From: UBA11524 sp051886675
GTDB taxonomy: Bacteria; Bacillota; Clostridia; Christensenellales; Aristaeellaceae
Direction: 5' to 3'
Length of the DNA stretch: 19,243 bases
Assembly (NCBI GenBank): GCA_051886675.1
Contig: JBJEYH010000200.1
Span: forward strand, 1-19,243
Below are positions 1 to 6,924 of the stretch, in pieces (position 1 is the stretch's first letter; each line of letters begins with the position of its first letter). The translations under genes and the position numbers were made by a program. A model generated the notes under the pieces. That model did not search any database, was not told the origin of the DNA, and saw only the letters and a list, made by a program, of their open reading frames with translations.

Positions 1-775
1 GCTCGTAGAAGATTTCCTCCACGTTGCCCACCTCGACGATCTTCCCGGCGTACATGACGTTCACGTAATCGGCCACCTTGGCCACCACGCCCAGGTCATG
101 GGTGATGTAGATGACCGACAGGTGCATCTTCTGCTGGATGTCCTTGATCAGCTCGAGGATCTTGGCCTGGATGGTCACGTCCAGGGCGGTGGTGGGCTCG
201 TCGCAGATGAGGATGTCCGGATCCGCGGACAGCGCGATGGCGATCACCACCCGCTGCCGCATGCCGCCGGACAGCTGGTGCGGATAATGCCGGAAGCGCT
301 TCTCCGCATCGGTGATGCCCACCAGCTGCAGTAGCTCCAGCGCCCTCGCCCGGGCCTGCTCCCTGGTGACGTGCCGGTTGTGCATCAGCATGCCCTCCAT
401 GATCTGCTTGCCGATGGTCATGGTGGGGTCGAGGCTCGTCATGGGATCCTGGAACACCATCGCCAGCCGCTGGCCGTTGAATTCGGTGCGCAGCTGCTTT
501 TTCGTCAGCTTCAGCAGGTCGACGGTCTTCTCCTGACCGCTTTCCTCGTAGGTGTAGAGAATCTCGCCGCTGTTGATGGTGGCGTTGCTGTCCAGCAGGC
601 CCACGGCGGCCTTCATCGTCACGGACTTGCCCGAGCCGCTTTCGCCCACGATGGCCACGGTCTCGCCCTTCTGCAGGTCCAGGTTCACGCCGCGGATGGC
701 GTGCACCACCCCCGCGTTGGTGCGGAAGGAGATATCCAGATCCTTGATCTGCAGGATGGTCTTGTTGGCTTGCAT
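1..775 (-). CDS. oppD: Oligopeptide/dipeptide ABC transporter ATP-binding protein (OppD/DppD type), 3' end missing
   Basis: This is a cytoplasmic ATPase subunit that powers an oligopeptide-type importer. The 258 visible residues hold the complete ABC nucleotide-binding core: Walker A GESGSGKS at residues 44-51, Q-loop FQDP at 108-111, signature LSGGMRQR at 168-175, Walker B ILICDEPT at 188-195 and H-loop THD at 225-227. The 'GMRQR' signature and the length of the core are typical of OppD/DppD. Family members run to roughly 320-340 residues, so the C-terminal oligopeptide-specific extension lies off the left edge. The start at 775 is set by an AAGGAGG site just upstream, inside the 16-bp gap that follows oppC. 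It is the last visible gene of a minus-strand oppA-B-C-D operon, and an oppF-type second ATPase would be expected next. The family is secure. Peptide as substrate is inferred from the family; some members carry oligosaccharides or nickel. Confidence 0.93.
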   Translation of the reverse strand, partial: MQANKTILQIKDLDISFRTNAGVVHAIRGVNLDLQKGETVAIVGESGSGKSVTMKAAVGLLDSNATINSGEILYTYEESGQEKTVDLLKLTKKQLRTEFNGQRLAMVFQDPMTSLDPTMTIGKQIMEGMLMHNRHVTREQARARALELLQLVGITDAEKRFRHYPHQLSGGMRQRVVIAIALSADPDILICDEPTTALDVTIQAKILELIKDIQQKMHLSVIYITHDLGVVAKVADYVNVMYAGKIVEVGNVEEIFYE

Positions 776-791
776 CGGATATCCTCCTTCC

Positions 792-1832
792 TTACATGTC
801 TTCCAGCTTGGGCGCAAGGGCCTCGCGCAGGCCGTCGCCGATGAAGTTGAAGCCCAGCATCAGCAGCGCCAGCACGATGATCGGCGGCAGAATCTGATAG
901 GGCAGGGTGGTGATGTTGTTGAAGCCATCCTCGATCAGCGTGCCGATGGAGCACTGCGGCAGCACGATGCCCACGCCCACGAAGCTCAGGAACGCCTCGG
1001 TGAAAATGGCCGTGGGGATGGAGAACATCACCTGCGTGATGATCGGCCCGATGGTGTTGGGCAGGATCTCCTTGAAGATGATGTGCCCGCTGCCCGCGCC
1101 CAGGGTGCGGCTGGCCAGCACGTATTCCTGCTCCTTCATCTTGAGCATCTCGGCGCGGGCGATCTTGCTCATGCCGATCCACTCCGTCAGCAGCAGCGCC
1201 ACGATCACCAGCCCGATGCCCTTGGGCATGAAGATCGCCAGCACCGACACGATCACCAGCCGGGGGATGCTGTTGGCGATCTCCACGAAGCGCTGCATCA
1301 CGTTGTCTATTCGTCCGCCGAAGTAGCCCGACAGCAGGCCGTAGCTCATGCCGATCAGCATGTCGATGATGATGGTCACAAAGGCGATCATCAGCGATAC
1401 CCGCGCGCCGTACCAGGTGCGGGTCCACAGATCGCGGCCCAGGTCGTCGGTTCCGAAGAGGAAGGTCTTGTCGGCATAAATGTCGTCGTAGGGTTCGCCG
1501 GTGATCAGCTCGTGGATCGCGGGAATCCGCGGGGATATGCCCACGGCAGCCTTCTTGCGGCCCTTGGCGTTCAGGGCGGTGACGATCTCGTCATACTCAT
1601 AACCGCTGAACATGGGCGCAAACACGGCCAGCAATATCAGCAGCACCACGATCACCAGGCCGATCATGGCGCGCCTGTTGCGTACAAAGTGGGTGGCAAC
1701 GCCCTTCCAGTAGCCCTGGGAGGCGTAGTTGGTATCGGTGGTGATGTCGGCCTGCTCCAGCAGGTCGAAGTCGCCGGGAACGGGGATATAGTCCTCCGCC
1801 GGCGCCGGAGGGCAGGGCTGCAGCTTTTTCAT
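792..1832 (-). CDS. oppC: Oligopeptide ABC transporter permease (OppC/DppC type)
   Basis: This is the second inner-membrane permease of the importer. It has 346 residues: a polar N-terminal stretch of about 55 residues, a first membrane helix near 56-73, the OppC/DppC hallmark GTDDLGRD at 127-134, four or five further helices, and the cytoplasmic EAA loop that contacts the ATPase around 224-246 (ending RTLGAG). The C-terminus 'FIGDGLREALAPKLEDM' matches the usual family ending. It is longer than many OppC proteins (about 300 residues) because of the N-terminal tail and a loop of about 50 residues between helix 1 and the GTD motif; such long forms occur in Gram-positive relatives. Its ATG overlaps the end of oppB by 4 bp (positions 1829-1832), which indicates translational coupling. 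The next gene, oppD, follows after 16 bp. The substrate is inferred from the family. Confidence 0.93.
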   Translation of the reverse strand: MKKLQPCPPAPAEDYIPVPGDFDLLEQADITTDTNYASQGYWKGVATHFVRNRRAMIGLVIVVLLILLAVFAPMFSGYEYDEIVTALNAKGRKKAAVGISPRIPAIHELITGEPYDDIYADKTFLFGTDDLGRDLWTRTWYGARVSLMIAFVTIIIDMLIGMSYGLLSGYFGGRIDNVMQRFVEIANSIPRLVIVSVLAIFMPKGIGLVIVALLLTEWIGMSKIARAEMLKMKEQEYVLASRTLGAGSGHIIFKEILPNTIGPIITQVMFSIPTAIFTEAFLSFVGVGIVLPQCSIGTLIEDGFNNITTLPYQILPPIIVLALLMLGFNFIGDGLREALAPKLEDM

Positions 1833-2779
1833 TCGTTCGCGCCTCCTTTGGCCGCCACGCGGATGCGGGGATCCAGCGCGCCGTAGAGGATATCCACCAC
1901 CAGCATGATCCCGATATACAGCGAGGAGTACAGGATGCCCAGCGCCAGCACGTAGTTGTAGTCGACGCCCTCGCCGGCGATGGCATCCACCATCAGCTTG
2001 CCGATGCCGTTGATGCCGTAAATCTTCTCCACCACCAGCGCGCCGGTCAGCAGATCGACGATCAGCGGGGCCAGCACCGTCACGATGGGGATCAGCGCGT
2101 TGCGCAGCACATGGCGGCGCACCAGGCTTCCGCCGTAGAGGCCCTTGGACTCAGCCAGGCGGACGTAATCGCTGTCGATGACCTCCACCATCTCGTTGCG
2201 GGTGAAGCGCGCGATGGTGGACATGGTGAACAGGCTCATGGAGACCACGGGGATCACCGCGGAGTGCAGGAAATCGTTATCATTGAAGAAATAGGGGAGC
2301 AGGGTCAGCCTGTAGGAGAAATTGTACTGCAGGAAGATCAGGAACACATAGGAGGGCACGCATACGCCCAGAATGGAGAACACCGTGCAGAAATGATCCA
2401 GAAAGCGGCCGCGGTTCAGTGCGGCGCAGATGCCCAGCAGAAGCCCGACGATCGTGCCCAGCACCACCGCCATGCCGCCGATGCGGAAGGAGTTGGACAC
2501 GCAGGTGGACAGCACGGTCTTGATGGGCGCGCCGTTGTACAGGCTGGTGCCCTTGCCGAAATCGCCCTGGAGCAGCTTGACCATATAGTTCCAGAACTGC
2601 ACCAGGATCGGATCATCCAGGCCCAGCTCGGCGCGCTTGTTGGCGATCTGCTGCGCGTTCATCCGCTCCGAAGGAAACGGATTGCCGGGCATGATGCGCA
2701 CCAGCAGGAACAGCAGGAAGATAATGATCAGCAGCGTCATCAGCGCCATGCCGATTCGCTTCATTACGTACTTTGTCAT
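1829..2779 (-). CDS. oppB: Oligopeptide ABC transporter permease (OppB/DppB type)
   Basis: This is the first inner-membrane permease of the importer. From the chosen start it has 316 residues: an N-terminal membrane helix near 9-28 followed by RIMPGNPF, the periplasmic-type loop with RAELGLDDPILVQ, then five further hydrophobic segments. The EAA loop is around SDYVRLAESKGL, and the C-terminus contains LDPRIRV, the usual OppB/DppB ending. The reading frame is open up to 2812, and ATGs also lie at 2791 and 2812. I prefer the ATG at 2779 because an AAAGG site sits at a workable distance upstream of it, whereas it would abut the ATG at 2791. The gene is separated from oppA by 94 bp that contain a strong hairpin, and it overlaps oppC by 4 bp. 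Confidence 0.92.
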   Translation of the reverse strand: MTKYVMKRIGMALMTLLIIIFLLFLLVRIMPGNPFPSERMNAQQIANKRAELGLDDPILVQFWNYMVKLLQGDFGKGTSLYNGAPIKTVLSTCVSNSFRIGGMAVVLGTIVGLLLGICAALNRGRFLDHFCTVFSILGVCVPSYVFLIFLQYNFSYRLTLLPYFFNDNDFLHSAVIPVVSMSLFTMSTIARFTRNEMVEVIDSDYVRLAESKGLYGGSLVRRHVLRNALIPIVTVLAPLIVDLLTGALVVEKIYGINGIGKLMVDAIAGEGVDYNYVLALGILYSSLYIGIMLVVDILYGALDPRIRVAAKGGANE

Positions 2780-2817
2780 ACAATCCGTCATCCTTTTCGT
2801 TTGGTCACACAATCAAG

Positions 2818-2850
2818 AGGCAGAGCGGCCCAGCGCAGGCCGCTCTGCCT
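2818..2850 (-). terminator. Strong hairpin between oppA and oppB (likely attenuator or mRNA-stabilising stem)
   Basis: There is a perfect 13-bp inverted repeat (arms 2818-2830 and 2838-2850, AGGCAGAGCGGCC and its complement) around a 7-base loop, starting 24 bases after the oppA stop codon. On the minus strand the stem is followed by CTTGATTGTG, which is only a poor U-tract. It is therefore more likely a partial terminator, or a stem protecting the 3' end of oppA mRNA, than a full stop. It would give more solute-binding protein than permease. Confidence 0.65.
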
Positions 2851-2873
2851 GAAGATGGTTCCTGTGGTGCTGA

Positions 2874-4526
2874 TTACTTGATGACGGCGTTCTTGTAGAC
2901 GCGGTTCAGCCCGACGGGGTGGAACTCGATGCCCTCCACACCGGCAGTAATCAGGTTGGCGTTGGCCTTGGTGTACAGCGGCGCGATCACGGCCTCCTGC
3001 ATGACCAGGGTCTCAGCCTTGAACATGGCTTCCCAGCGGGCGTCATAGTCGGAGATGTAGGCGCCGGTGGTGCAGTCGGCGATCAGCTGATCGTACTCGG
3101 CATTGCTCCAGAAGCCGTAGTTGTTGGAGTTGTTGGTGATCCACATGCCCAGGTAGGTCATGGGGTCAGCATAGTCCGGGCCCCAGCGGGTCAGGGCGAT
3201 GTCGTAGTTGTCGTTCTGCATCTTGTCCAGGCGCTCGGCCTTGGTCATGGGCTGCAGGTTGATGGTCACGCCGGGCAGGGCATCCTCCACCTGGCTCTTG
3301 ATGGCCTGGGCCACCTTGGCGATTTCGTCGCCCTCGTTGTTGCCGTAGATCATGGTGAAGGTGAACTCGCTGACGCCCAGCTCAGCCACGGCGGCGTCGA
3401 AGTAATCGGCCGCGCGGTCGGGATCGTAGTCGCACACGTCCTTGAAGGCCTCCTGGTTGGCGGAGAAGTCCTCGCCGGTGGTGGCGCTGGCGGCGAACTG
3501 CGGGGGCACCGCGGTGTAGGTATCCAGGGAGCCGTCCATCACGTAGTCCTCCACCAGGGCCTCACGGTCGATGGAATTGGTGATGGCCAGGCGCAGGTTG
3601 GCGTTGGCCAGCATGCCGCCCTGGGCGTTGTTCTCGGTCTGGCTGAAGGACAGATACCACATGTAGCCCGCGCCGGCGACCCGCAGGTTCTGGGACAGGG
3701 CGGCATCCTTCTCAGCGCTGGCAACCTGGTTGCCGCTGATGGTCACCACGTCCAGGGAGCCGGTCTTGAAGGCGGTCAGGGCGCTGTCGGAGGAGCCGAC
3801 CACCTGGTACTTGATGCCGGCCAGCTGCACGCGGTCAGCATCCCAGTAGTCGGGGTTCTTCTTCACGGACAGGTTGGCGGTGCCGGGGGTGTAGCTCTCC
3901 AGCACGAAGGCGCCGTTGGACAGGAAGGTCTCGGGGCTGGTGCCGTAGGTGCCTTCCTCCAGGCTGTTGTAGAACTCCTCGTTGATGGGATAGAAGGTGG
4001 GGAAATACATCAGCGACGGGAAGAAGGACACGGGCACCTCCAGCTCCACCACGAAGGTCTTGTCGTCGGGAGCGGAAACGCCCAGGGTGGTGGGATCGGC
4101 GCCTTCATAGATGATGGCGTCGGCGTTCTTCACGCAGCCCACGGAGCTGTCGAACAGGTAGGCGTACTCGCCGGCCTCCTGGCAGATCCGCCGCCAGGCG
4201 AACACGAAGTCATTGGCGGTGACGGGGGCGCCGTTGGACCACTTGGCGTCGCGCAGGTGGAAGGTGTAGGTCTTGCCATCCTCGGACAGGTCGTAGCTCT
4301 CGGCGATGGCGGGCACGGCGGCGCCGTCAGCATCCATCTGGGTCAGACCGTCGATGCAGTCGGCGATCACCTCGAAGGACTCGCCGTCGGTGGCCAGGTT
4401 GGTGTCCAGGGACATGACGTTCGTGCTGAGCATGACGCCCAGGTACCTCTCCTCGGCCATGGCGCTCACGCTGAAGCAGCTGAGCAGCATGACCATGGAC
4501 AGGCACAGCGCAATCCACTTTTTCAT
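2874..4526 (-). CDS. oppA: Oligopeptide-binding protein, family 5 extracellular solute-binding protein (OppA type)
   Basis: This is the extracytoplasmic receptor that captures the substrate and delivers it to the OppBC permease. From the ATG at 4526 it has 550 residues, the usual OppA length. A signal peptide occupies about residues 1-25 (MKKW, a hydrophobic core, then SAMA before EER), best read as a signal peptidase I site; a cysteine in LLSC is a poor lipobox. The mature part has the family 5 landmarks: 'LDTNLATDGESFEVIADCIDGL', 'SEDGKTYTFHLRDAKWSNG', 'DFVFAWRR' and, near the C-terminus, 'DIALTRWGPDYADPMTYLGMW', in short form the RWGPDYADP motif of peptide-binding members. An in-frame ATG at 4538 abuts the AAAGGG ribosome site, so the ATG at 4526, about 12 bases from it, is preferred. 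It is the first gene of the opp operon. Confidence 0.93.
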   Translation of the reverse strand: MKKWIALCLSMVMLLSCFSVSAMAEERYLGVMLSTNVMSLDTNLATDGESFEVIADCIDGLTQMDADGAAVPAIAESYDLSEDGKTYTFHLRDAKWSNGAPVTANDFVFAWRRICQEAGEYAYLFDSSVGCVKNADAIIYEGADPTTLGVSAPDDKTFVVELEVPVSFFPSLMYFPTFYPINEEFYNSLEEGTYGTSPETFLSNGAFVLESYTPGTANLSVKKNPDYWDADRVQLAGIKYQVVGSSDSALTAFKTGSLDVVTISGNQVASAEKDAALSQNLRVAGAGYMWYLSFSQTENNAQGGMLANANLRLAITNSIDREALVEDYVMDGSLDTYTAVPPQFAASATTGEDFSANQEAFKDVCDYDPDRAADYFDAAVAELGVSEFTFTMIYGNNEGDEIAKVAQAIKSQVEDALPGVTINLQPMTKAERLDKMQNDNYDIALTRWGPDYADPMTYLGMWITNNSNNYGFWSNAEYDQLIADCTTGAYISDYDARWEAMFKAETLVMQEAVIAPLYTKANANLITAGVEGIEFHPVGLNRVYKNAVIK

Positions 4527-4564
4527 TTTGGGGTTCATCCCTTTCTGCGATTCAATATGCAGGA

Positions 4565-4597
4565 ATGCATACATTTTCCTGCATATTGTACATGCAT
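4565..4597. repeat. Imperfect inverted repeat with ATGCAT ends upstream of oppA
   Basis: ATGCAT occurs at 4565-4570 and again at 4592-4597. On the minus strand the flanks read ATGCATGTACA on one side and TGTATGCAT on the other, an inverted repeat broken by a two-base insertion. TGCAT and ATGCA also face each other at 4580-4596. It lies in the predicted leader or promoter of oppA, so it could be an operator or a leader stem. No regulator can be assigned. Confidence 0.35.
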
Positions 4598-4624
4598 CAT
4601 ACACCATCTTCCTGAAAAAGAGAA
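4596..4624 (-). promoter_or_regulatory. Possible weak promoter for the opp operon
   Basis: On the minus strand TATGAT (complement of 4596-4601, five of six matches to the -10 consensus) lies 17 bases after TTCTCT (complement of 4619-4624, three of six matches to the -35). The -10 is fair and the -35 is poor. A nearby TACAAT is an alternative -10. A promoter must exist here because oppA is the first gene of its operon, but the exact site is uncertain. Confidence 0.3.
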
Positions 4625-4927
4625 GGGCATTTGCGAAAAAAAACACGGAATGTGCAATTCAGCATTGCATATCCGTCATATTCGGACGATTTTCGGGCGC
4701 TGACTGGATGAATTGGCAGGAATTCCGCCAAATTGGACAGACGCCTTTCCTGACGGCCGATGCTGCCTTCCTGCACAAATGAAGGACGCCGCATCCGGCC
4801 TTGCGCCTGCGCGGCGGCGGAAGGGCCTGCGGCGGCTATGGAGAATGTGACGGGGAAACAGACCAGACAGGAACAAAAACGATTTATTCCCATCGCGGAC
4901 TTCACGGGCTGAAATTTAGGCAGAGCC

Positions 4928-4956
4928 TTGACAAGCCGCGCGAAAAAGTATAGTAT
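4928..4956 (+). promoter_or_regulatory. Sigma-A-like promoter of the sugar isomerase gene
   Basis: A perfect -35 TTGACA lies at 4928-4933. The -10 is TAGTAT at 4951-4956 with a 17-base spacer, or TATAGT at 4949-4954 with a 15-base spacer. Transcription would start near 4963 and give a leader of about 90 bases before the ATG at 5053. Confidence 0.7.
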
Positions 4957-5052
4957 GAACCTATAAAAATGGGAGGCTCCCGTGCGCCTGAACGCGCGCG
5001 CCGGACGATCCCCGCGCGGACAGGCAGCATAACAAAAGGAGGATATCCGTCT

Positions 5053-5805
5053 ATGGAAATTGGCGCTCAATTTTACACGGTGCGTGAATCCTGCAAGACC
5101 CTGGAGGGCTTCGCCGAAACGCTCAGGAAGGTGGCGGACATCGGCTTCCGGAACGTGCAGATTTCCGGCACCTGCCCCTACGACGCCCAGTGGCTCAAAG
5201 AGCAGCTGGACCGCAACGGCCTGCGCTGCGTGCTGACCCACATTCCTGCCCCCCGCCTCACCGGCGAGACCGAGCAGGTGGTGCGCGATCATGAGATCTT
5301 CGGCTGCGACCACATCGGCCTGGGCTACTACTCCTTCGACCCCGAGAAGGGCGACACCTACGAGAAGTTCGTGGAGACCTACGCCCCCGTGGCGAAGAAA
5401 ATCAGCAGCATGGGCAAGACCTTCATGTACCACAACCACGACGGCGAATTTCGCCGCCTGGCGGACGGCCGCATCGTCATGGCGCACCTGATGGAGGATT
5501 TCCCCGCATCTGACCTGGGCTTCACCCTGGATACCTACTGGGTCACCGCCGGCGGCAGCGATCCCGCCTGGTGGCTGGAAAAGCTGGCGGGCCGCATCCC
5601 CTGCATCCACCTCAAGGACTTCGCCTTCGGCCGGCAGATGGCCGTGGTGGGCGAGGGCAACATCAACTTCGACCGGGTGTTCGAGAAGGCCGAGGCCGGC
5701 GGCACCCGCTACATGCTCGTGGAGCAGGACAACTGCAACGGCGAGGATCCCATCGAGTGCCTGCGCCGCAGCTATCAGTTCCTGCGCTCCCGGGGCTTCG
5801 AGTAA
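5053..5805 (+). CDS. Sugar phosphate isomerase/epimerase, xylose-isomerase-like TIM barrel
   Basis: This is a predicted cytoplasmic, metal-dependent TIM-barrel enzyme of the AP-endonuclease-2/xylose-isomerase-like superfamily (sugar isomerases and epimerases such as IolE, IolI and tagatose 3-epimerase types). It has 250 residues, near the short end of the usual 250-290. Candidate metal and substrate residues are H63 (THIPAPR), H127 and H129 (YHNHDGEF), D160 (TLDTYW), H186 (HLKDF), E201 (GEGNINF) and E224 (VEQD). The order and spacing match family members. The start at 5053 is chosen for the AGGAGG about 10 bases upstream; an in-frame ATG at 4969 has no ribosome site and would add a low-complexity arginine-rich tail. 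It is a single-gene transcript with its own promoter and terminator, transcribed away from opp. The exact sugar cannot be assigned. Its place beside a glycoside-hydrolase locus suggests a role in converting a released monosaccharide. Confidence 0.87.
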   Translation: MEIGAQFYTVRESCKTLEGFAETLRKVADIGFRNVQISGTCPYDAQWLKEQLDRNGLRCVLTHIPAPRLTGETEQVVRDHEIFGCDHIGLGYYSFDPEKGDTYEKFVETYAPVAKKISSMGKTFMYHNHDGEFRRLADGRIVMAHLMEDFPASDLGFTLDTYWVTAGGSDPAWWLEKLAGRIPCIHLKDFAFGRQMAVVGEGNINFDRVFEKAEAGGTRYMLVEQDNCNGEDPIECLRRSYQFLRSRGFE

Positions 5806-5861
5806 TCGCGCCCGCAGGCCGGGGCTGAACCGCGCGCCCCGCGCCTCATCCATCGCCCATG

Positions 5862-5910
5862 AAGGAGCCCTCATGACCCGGATCGCTTCCGGCCATGAGG
5901 GCTCCTTTTT
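5862..5910 (+). terminator. Rho-independent terminator after the sugar isomerase gene
   Basis: A perfect 14-bp stem (arms 5862-5875 and 5894-5907, AAGGAGCCCTCATG and its complement) with an 18-base loop is followed on the plus strand by a run of T to 5910. On the minus strand the same stem follows the lacI stop codon at 5920 but is trailed only by TTCATGG, so it would be a weak terminator in that direction. Confidence 0.88.
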
Positions 5911-5919
5911 CTGTTGGGC

Positions 5920-6912
5920 TCAGGGGCGGCGCATGCAGCTCTGCCGCACGATCAGGTTGCCGGGGAGCGTCACCAGCTGACCGGGCTCCCGGTTCATCAG
6001 CCGGATAATCTCGCTGGCGGCCAGCACGCCCAGCTCCATCAGGTTGGTGCGGATGGTGGTCAGCGATGGGGTGACCATGCTGCACATTTCGTTGTCATCG
6101 CAGCCGATGATGCTCACGTCCTCGGGAATGCGGATGCTGCATTCCTTCAGCGCCTCCATGCAGCCGATGGCGCTGTGATCGTTGGCCGCGAAGATGGCGT
6201 CCGGCAGGGGACGGCCGCTGAGCAGGTACTGCCGCATGGCCCGGAAGGCCACCACCCGCTCGAAGTCCCCCATGAGGATGCAGTCCTCCGGGATGGTCAG
6301 CCCCAGCTCCGCCGCCGCGTCGAAGAAGCCCGCCTGCCGCTGATGGCTGTGGAAGCTGGTCGCCGCGCCCTGGATGAACATCAGCCGCCGGTGCCCCAGG
6401 CCGTAGAGATATTCCGCGGCCATCCGGCCCTCCTCGTAGGACTGGAAGATCACGCTGGATACCGTGGGCCCGACCTCCAGGTTGTCCAGAAAAACCACGG
6501 GCAGCCCGGTGGCGGTGATGCGCCGTTTTTCCTCGGCGGTCATCTGGCCGCAGTGGAGGATCGCCACGTCGATGTTCCCGCCCTGGAGCTTCTCCAGGAT
6601 GTAATCCACCCCCGTGGCGTTGAACACATGCAGGTCATAGCCCTTCTTCATGCAGCCCTGGTAGATCCGGTCGGCCAGGTTGCCGTAGTAGTTCCCGGCC
6701 AGCCGGTACAGGAACAGCCCGATGATGTGGCATTCGCTGCCCCGCAGGCGCTTGCCGTTCATGTTGGGGACGTAGTGCAGGCGCTGGGCGACCTCCAGGA
6801 TGTGGTTGCGGGTTTTCTCCTGCACCACGTCCACATTGTTCAGCGCGTTGGACACCGTGGCGATGGATACCCCTGCCTCCCGGGCCACGTCCTTGATGGT
6901 AACTTTTCTCAT
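5920..6912 (-). CDS. LacI-family transcriptional regulator
   Basis: This is a DNA-binding repressor or activator whose activity is normally switched by a sugar ligand. It has 330 residues, the standard LacI/GalR length. The N-terminal helix-turn-helix is at about residues 4-24 (TIKDVAREAGVSIATVSNAL), followed by the hinge-helix region to about 60. The rest is a periplasmic-binding-protein-like effector domain with typical segments HIIGLFLY, SVIFQSYEEGRMAAEYL, IFAANDHSAIGCMEAL and VSIIGCDDNE. The ribosome site GAGGAGG sits just before the ATG at 6912. It begins 12 bp after the stop of the GH5 gene and is probably co-transcribed with it. It is the only regulator in the window and so the natural candidate for binding the CG-centred palindromes at 16049-16056 and 16094-16101, but that link is inference. 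Confidence 0.94.
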   Translation of the reverse strand: MRKVTIKDVAREAGVSIATVSNALNNVDVVQEKTRNHILEVAQRLHYVPNMNGKRLRGSECHIIGLFLYRLAGNYYGNLADRIYQGCMKKGYDLHVFNATGVDYILEKLQGGNIDVAILHCGQMTAEEKRRITATGLPVVFLDNLEVGPTVSSVIFQSYEEGRMAAEYLYGLGHRRLMFIQGAATSFHSHQRQAGFFDAAAELGLTIPEDCILMGDFERVVAFRAMRQYLLSGRPLPDAIFAANDHSAIGCMEALKECSIRIPEDVSIIGCDDNEMCSMVTPSLTTIRTNLMELGVLAASEIIRLMNREPGQLVTLPGNLIVRQSCMRRP

Positions 6913-6924
6913 GCTGCCTCCTCG

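Larger units (their letters stand above)
4527..5052. other. Divergent intergenic region between oppA (minus) and the sugar isomerase gene (plus)
   Basis: These 526 bases hold no convincing gene. The oppA side (about 4527-4700) is AT-richer and carries an ATGCAT inverted repeat and a weak minus-strand promoter. The middle (about 4700-4860) is GC-rich and shows nothing recognisable. The isomerase side carries a good plus-strand promoter at 4928-4956 and the ribosome site AGGAGG at about 5037-5042. Short open frames across the region lack ribosome sites and recognisable protein sequence. Confidence 0.6.

Noticed and set aside
2919..4703. 594-residue plus-strand open frame antisense to oppA
   Set aside because: It is glycine/valine/histidine-rich with no domain, no ribosome site, and oppA on the other strand is unambiguous.
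4676..4876. 66-residue minus-strand frame in the opp/isomerase gap
   Set aside because: It has an arginine/alanine-rich sequence, no ribosome site and no similarity that I recognise.
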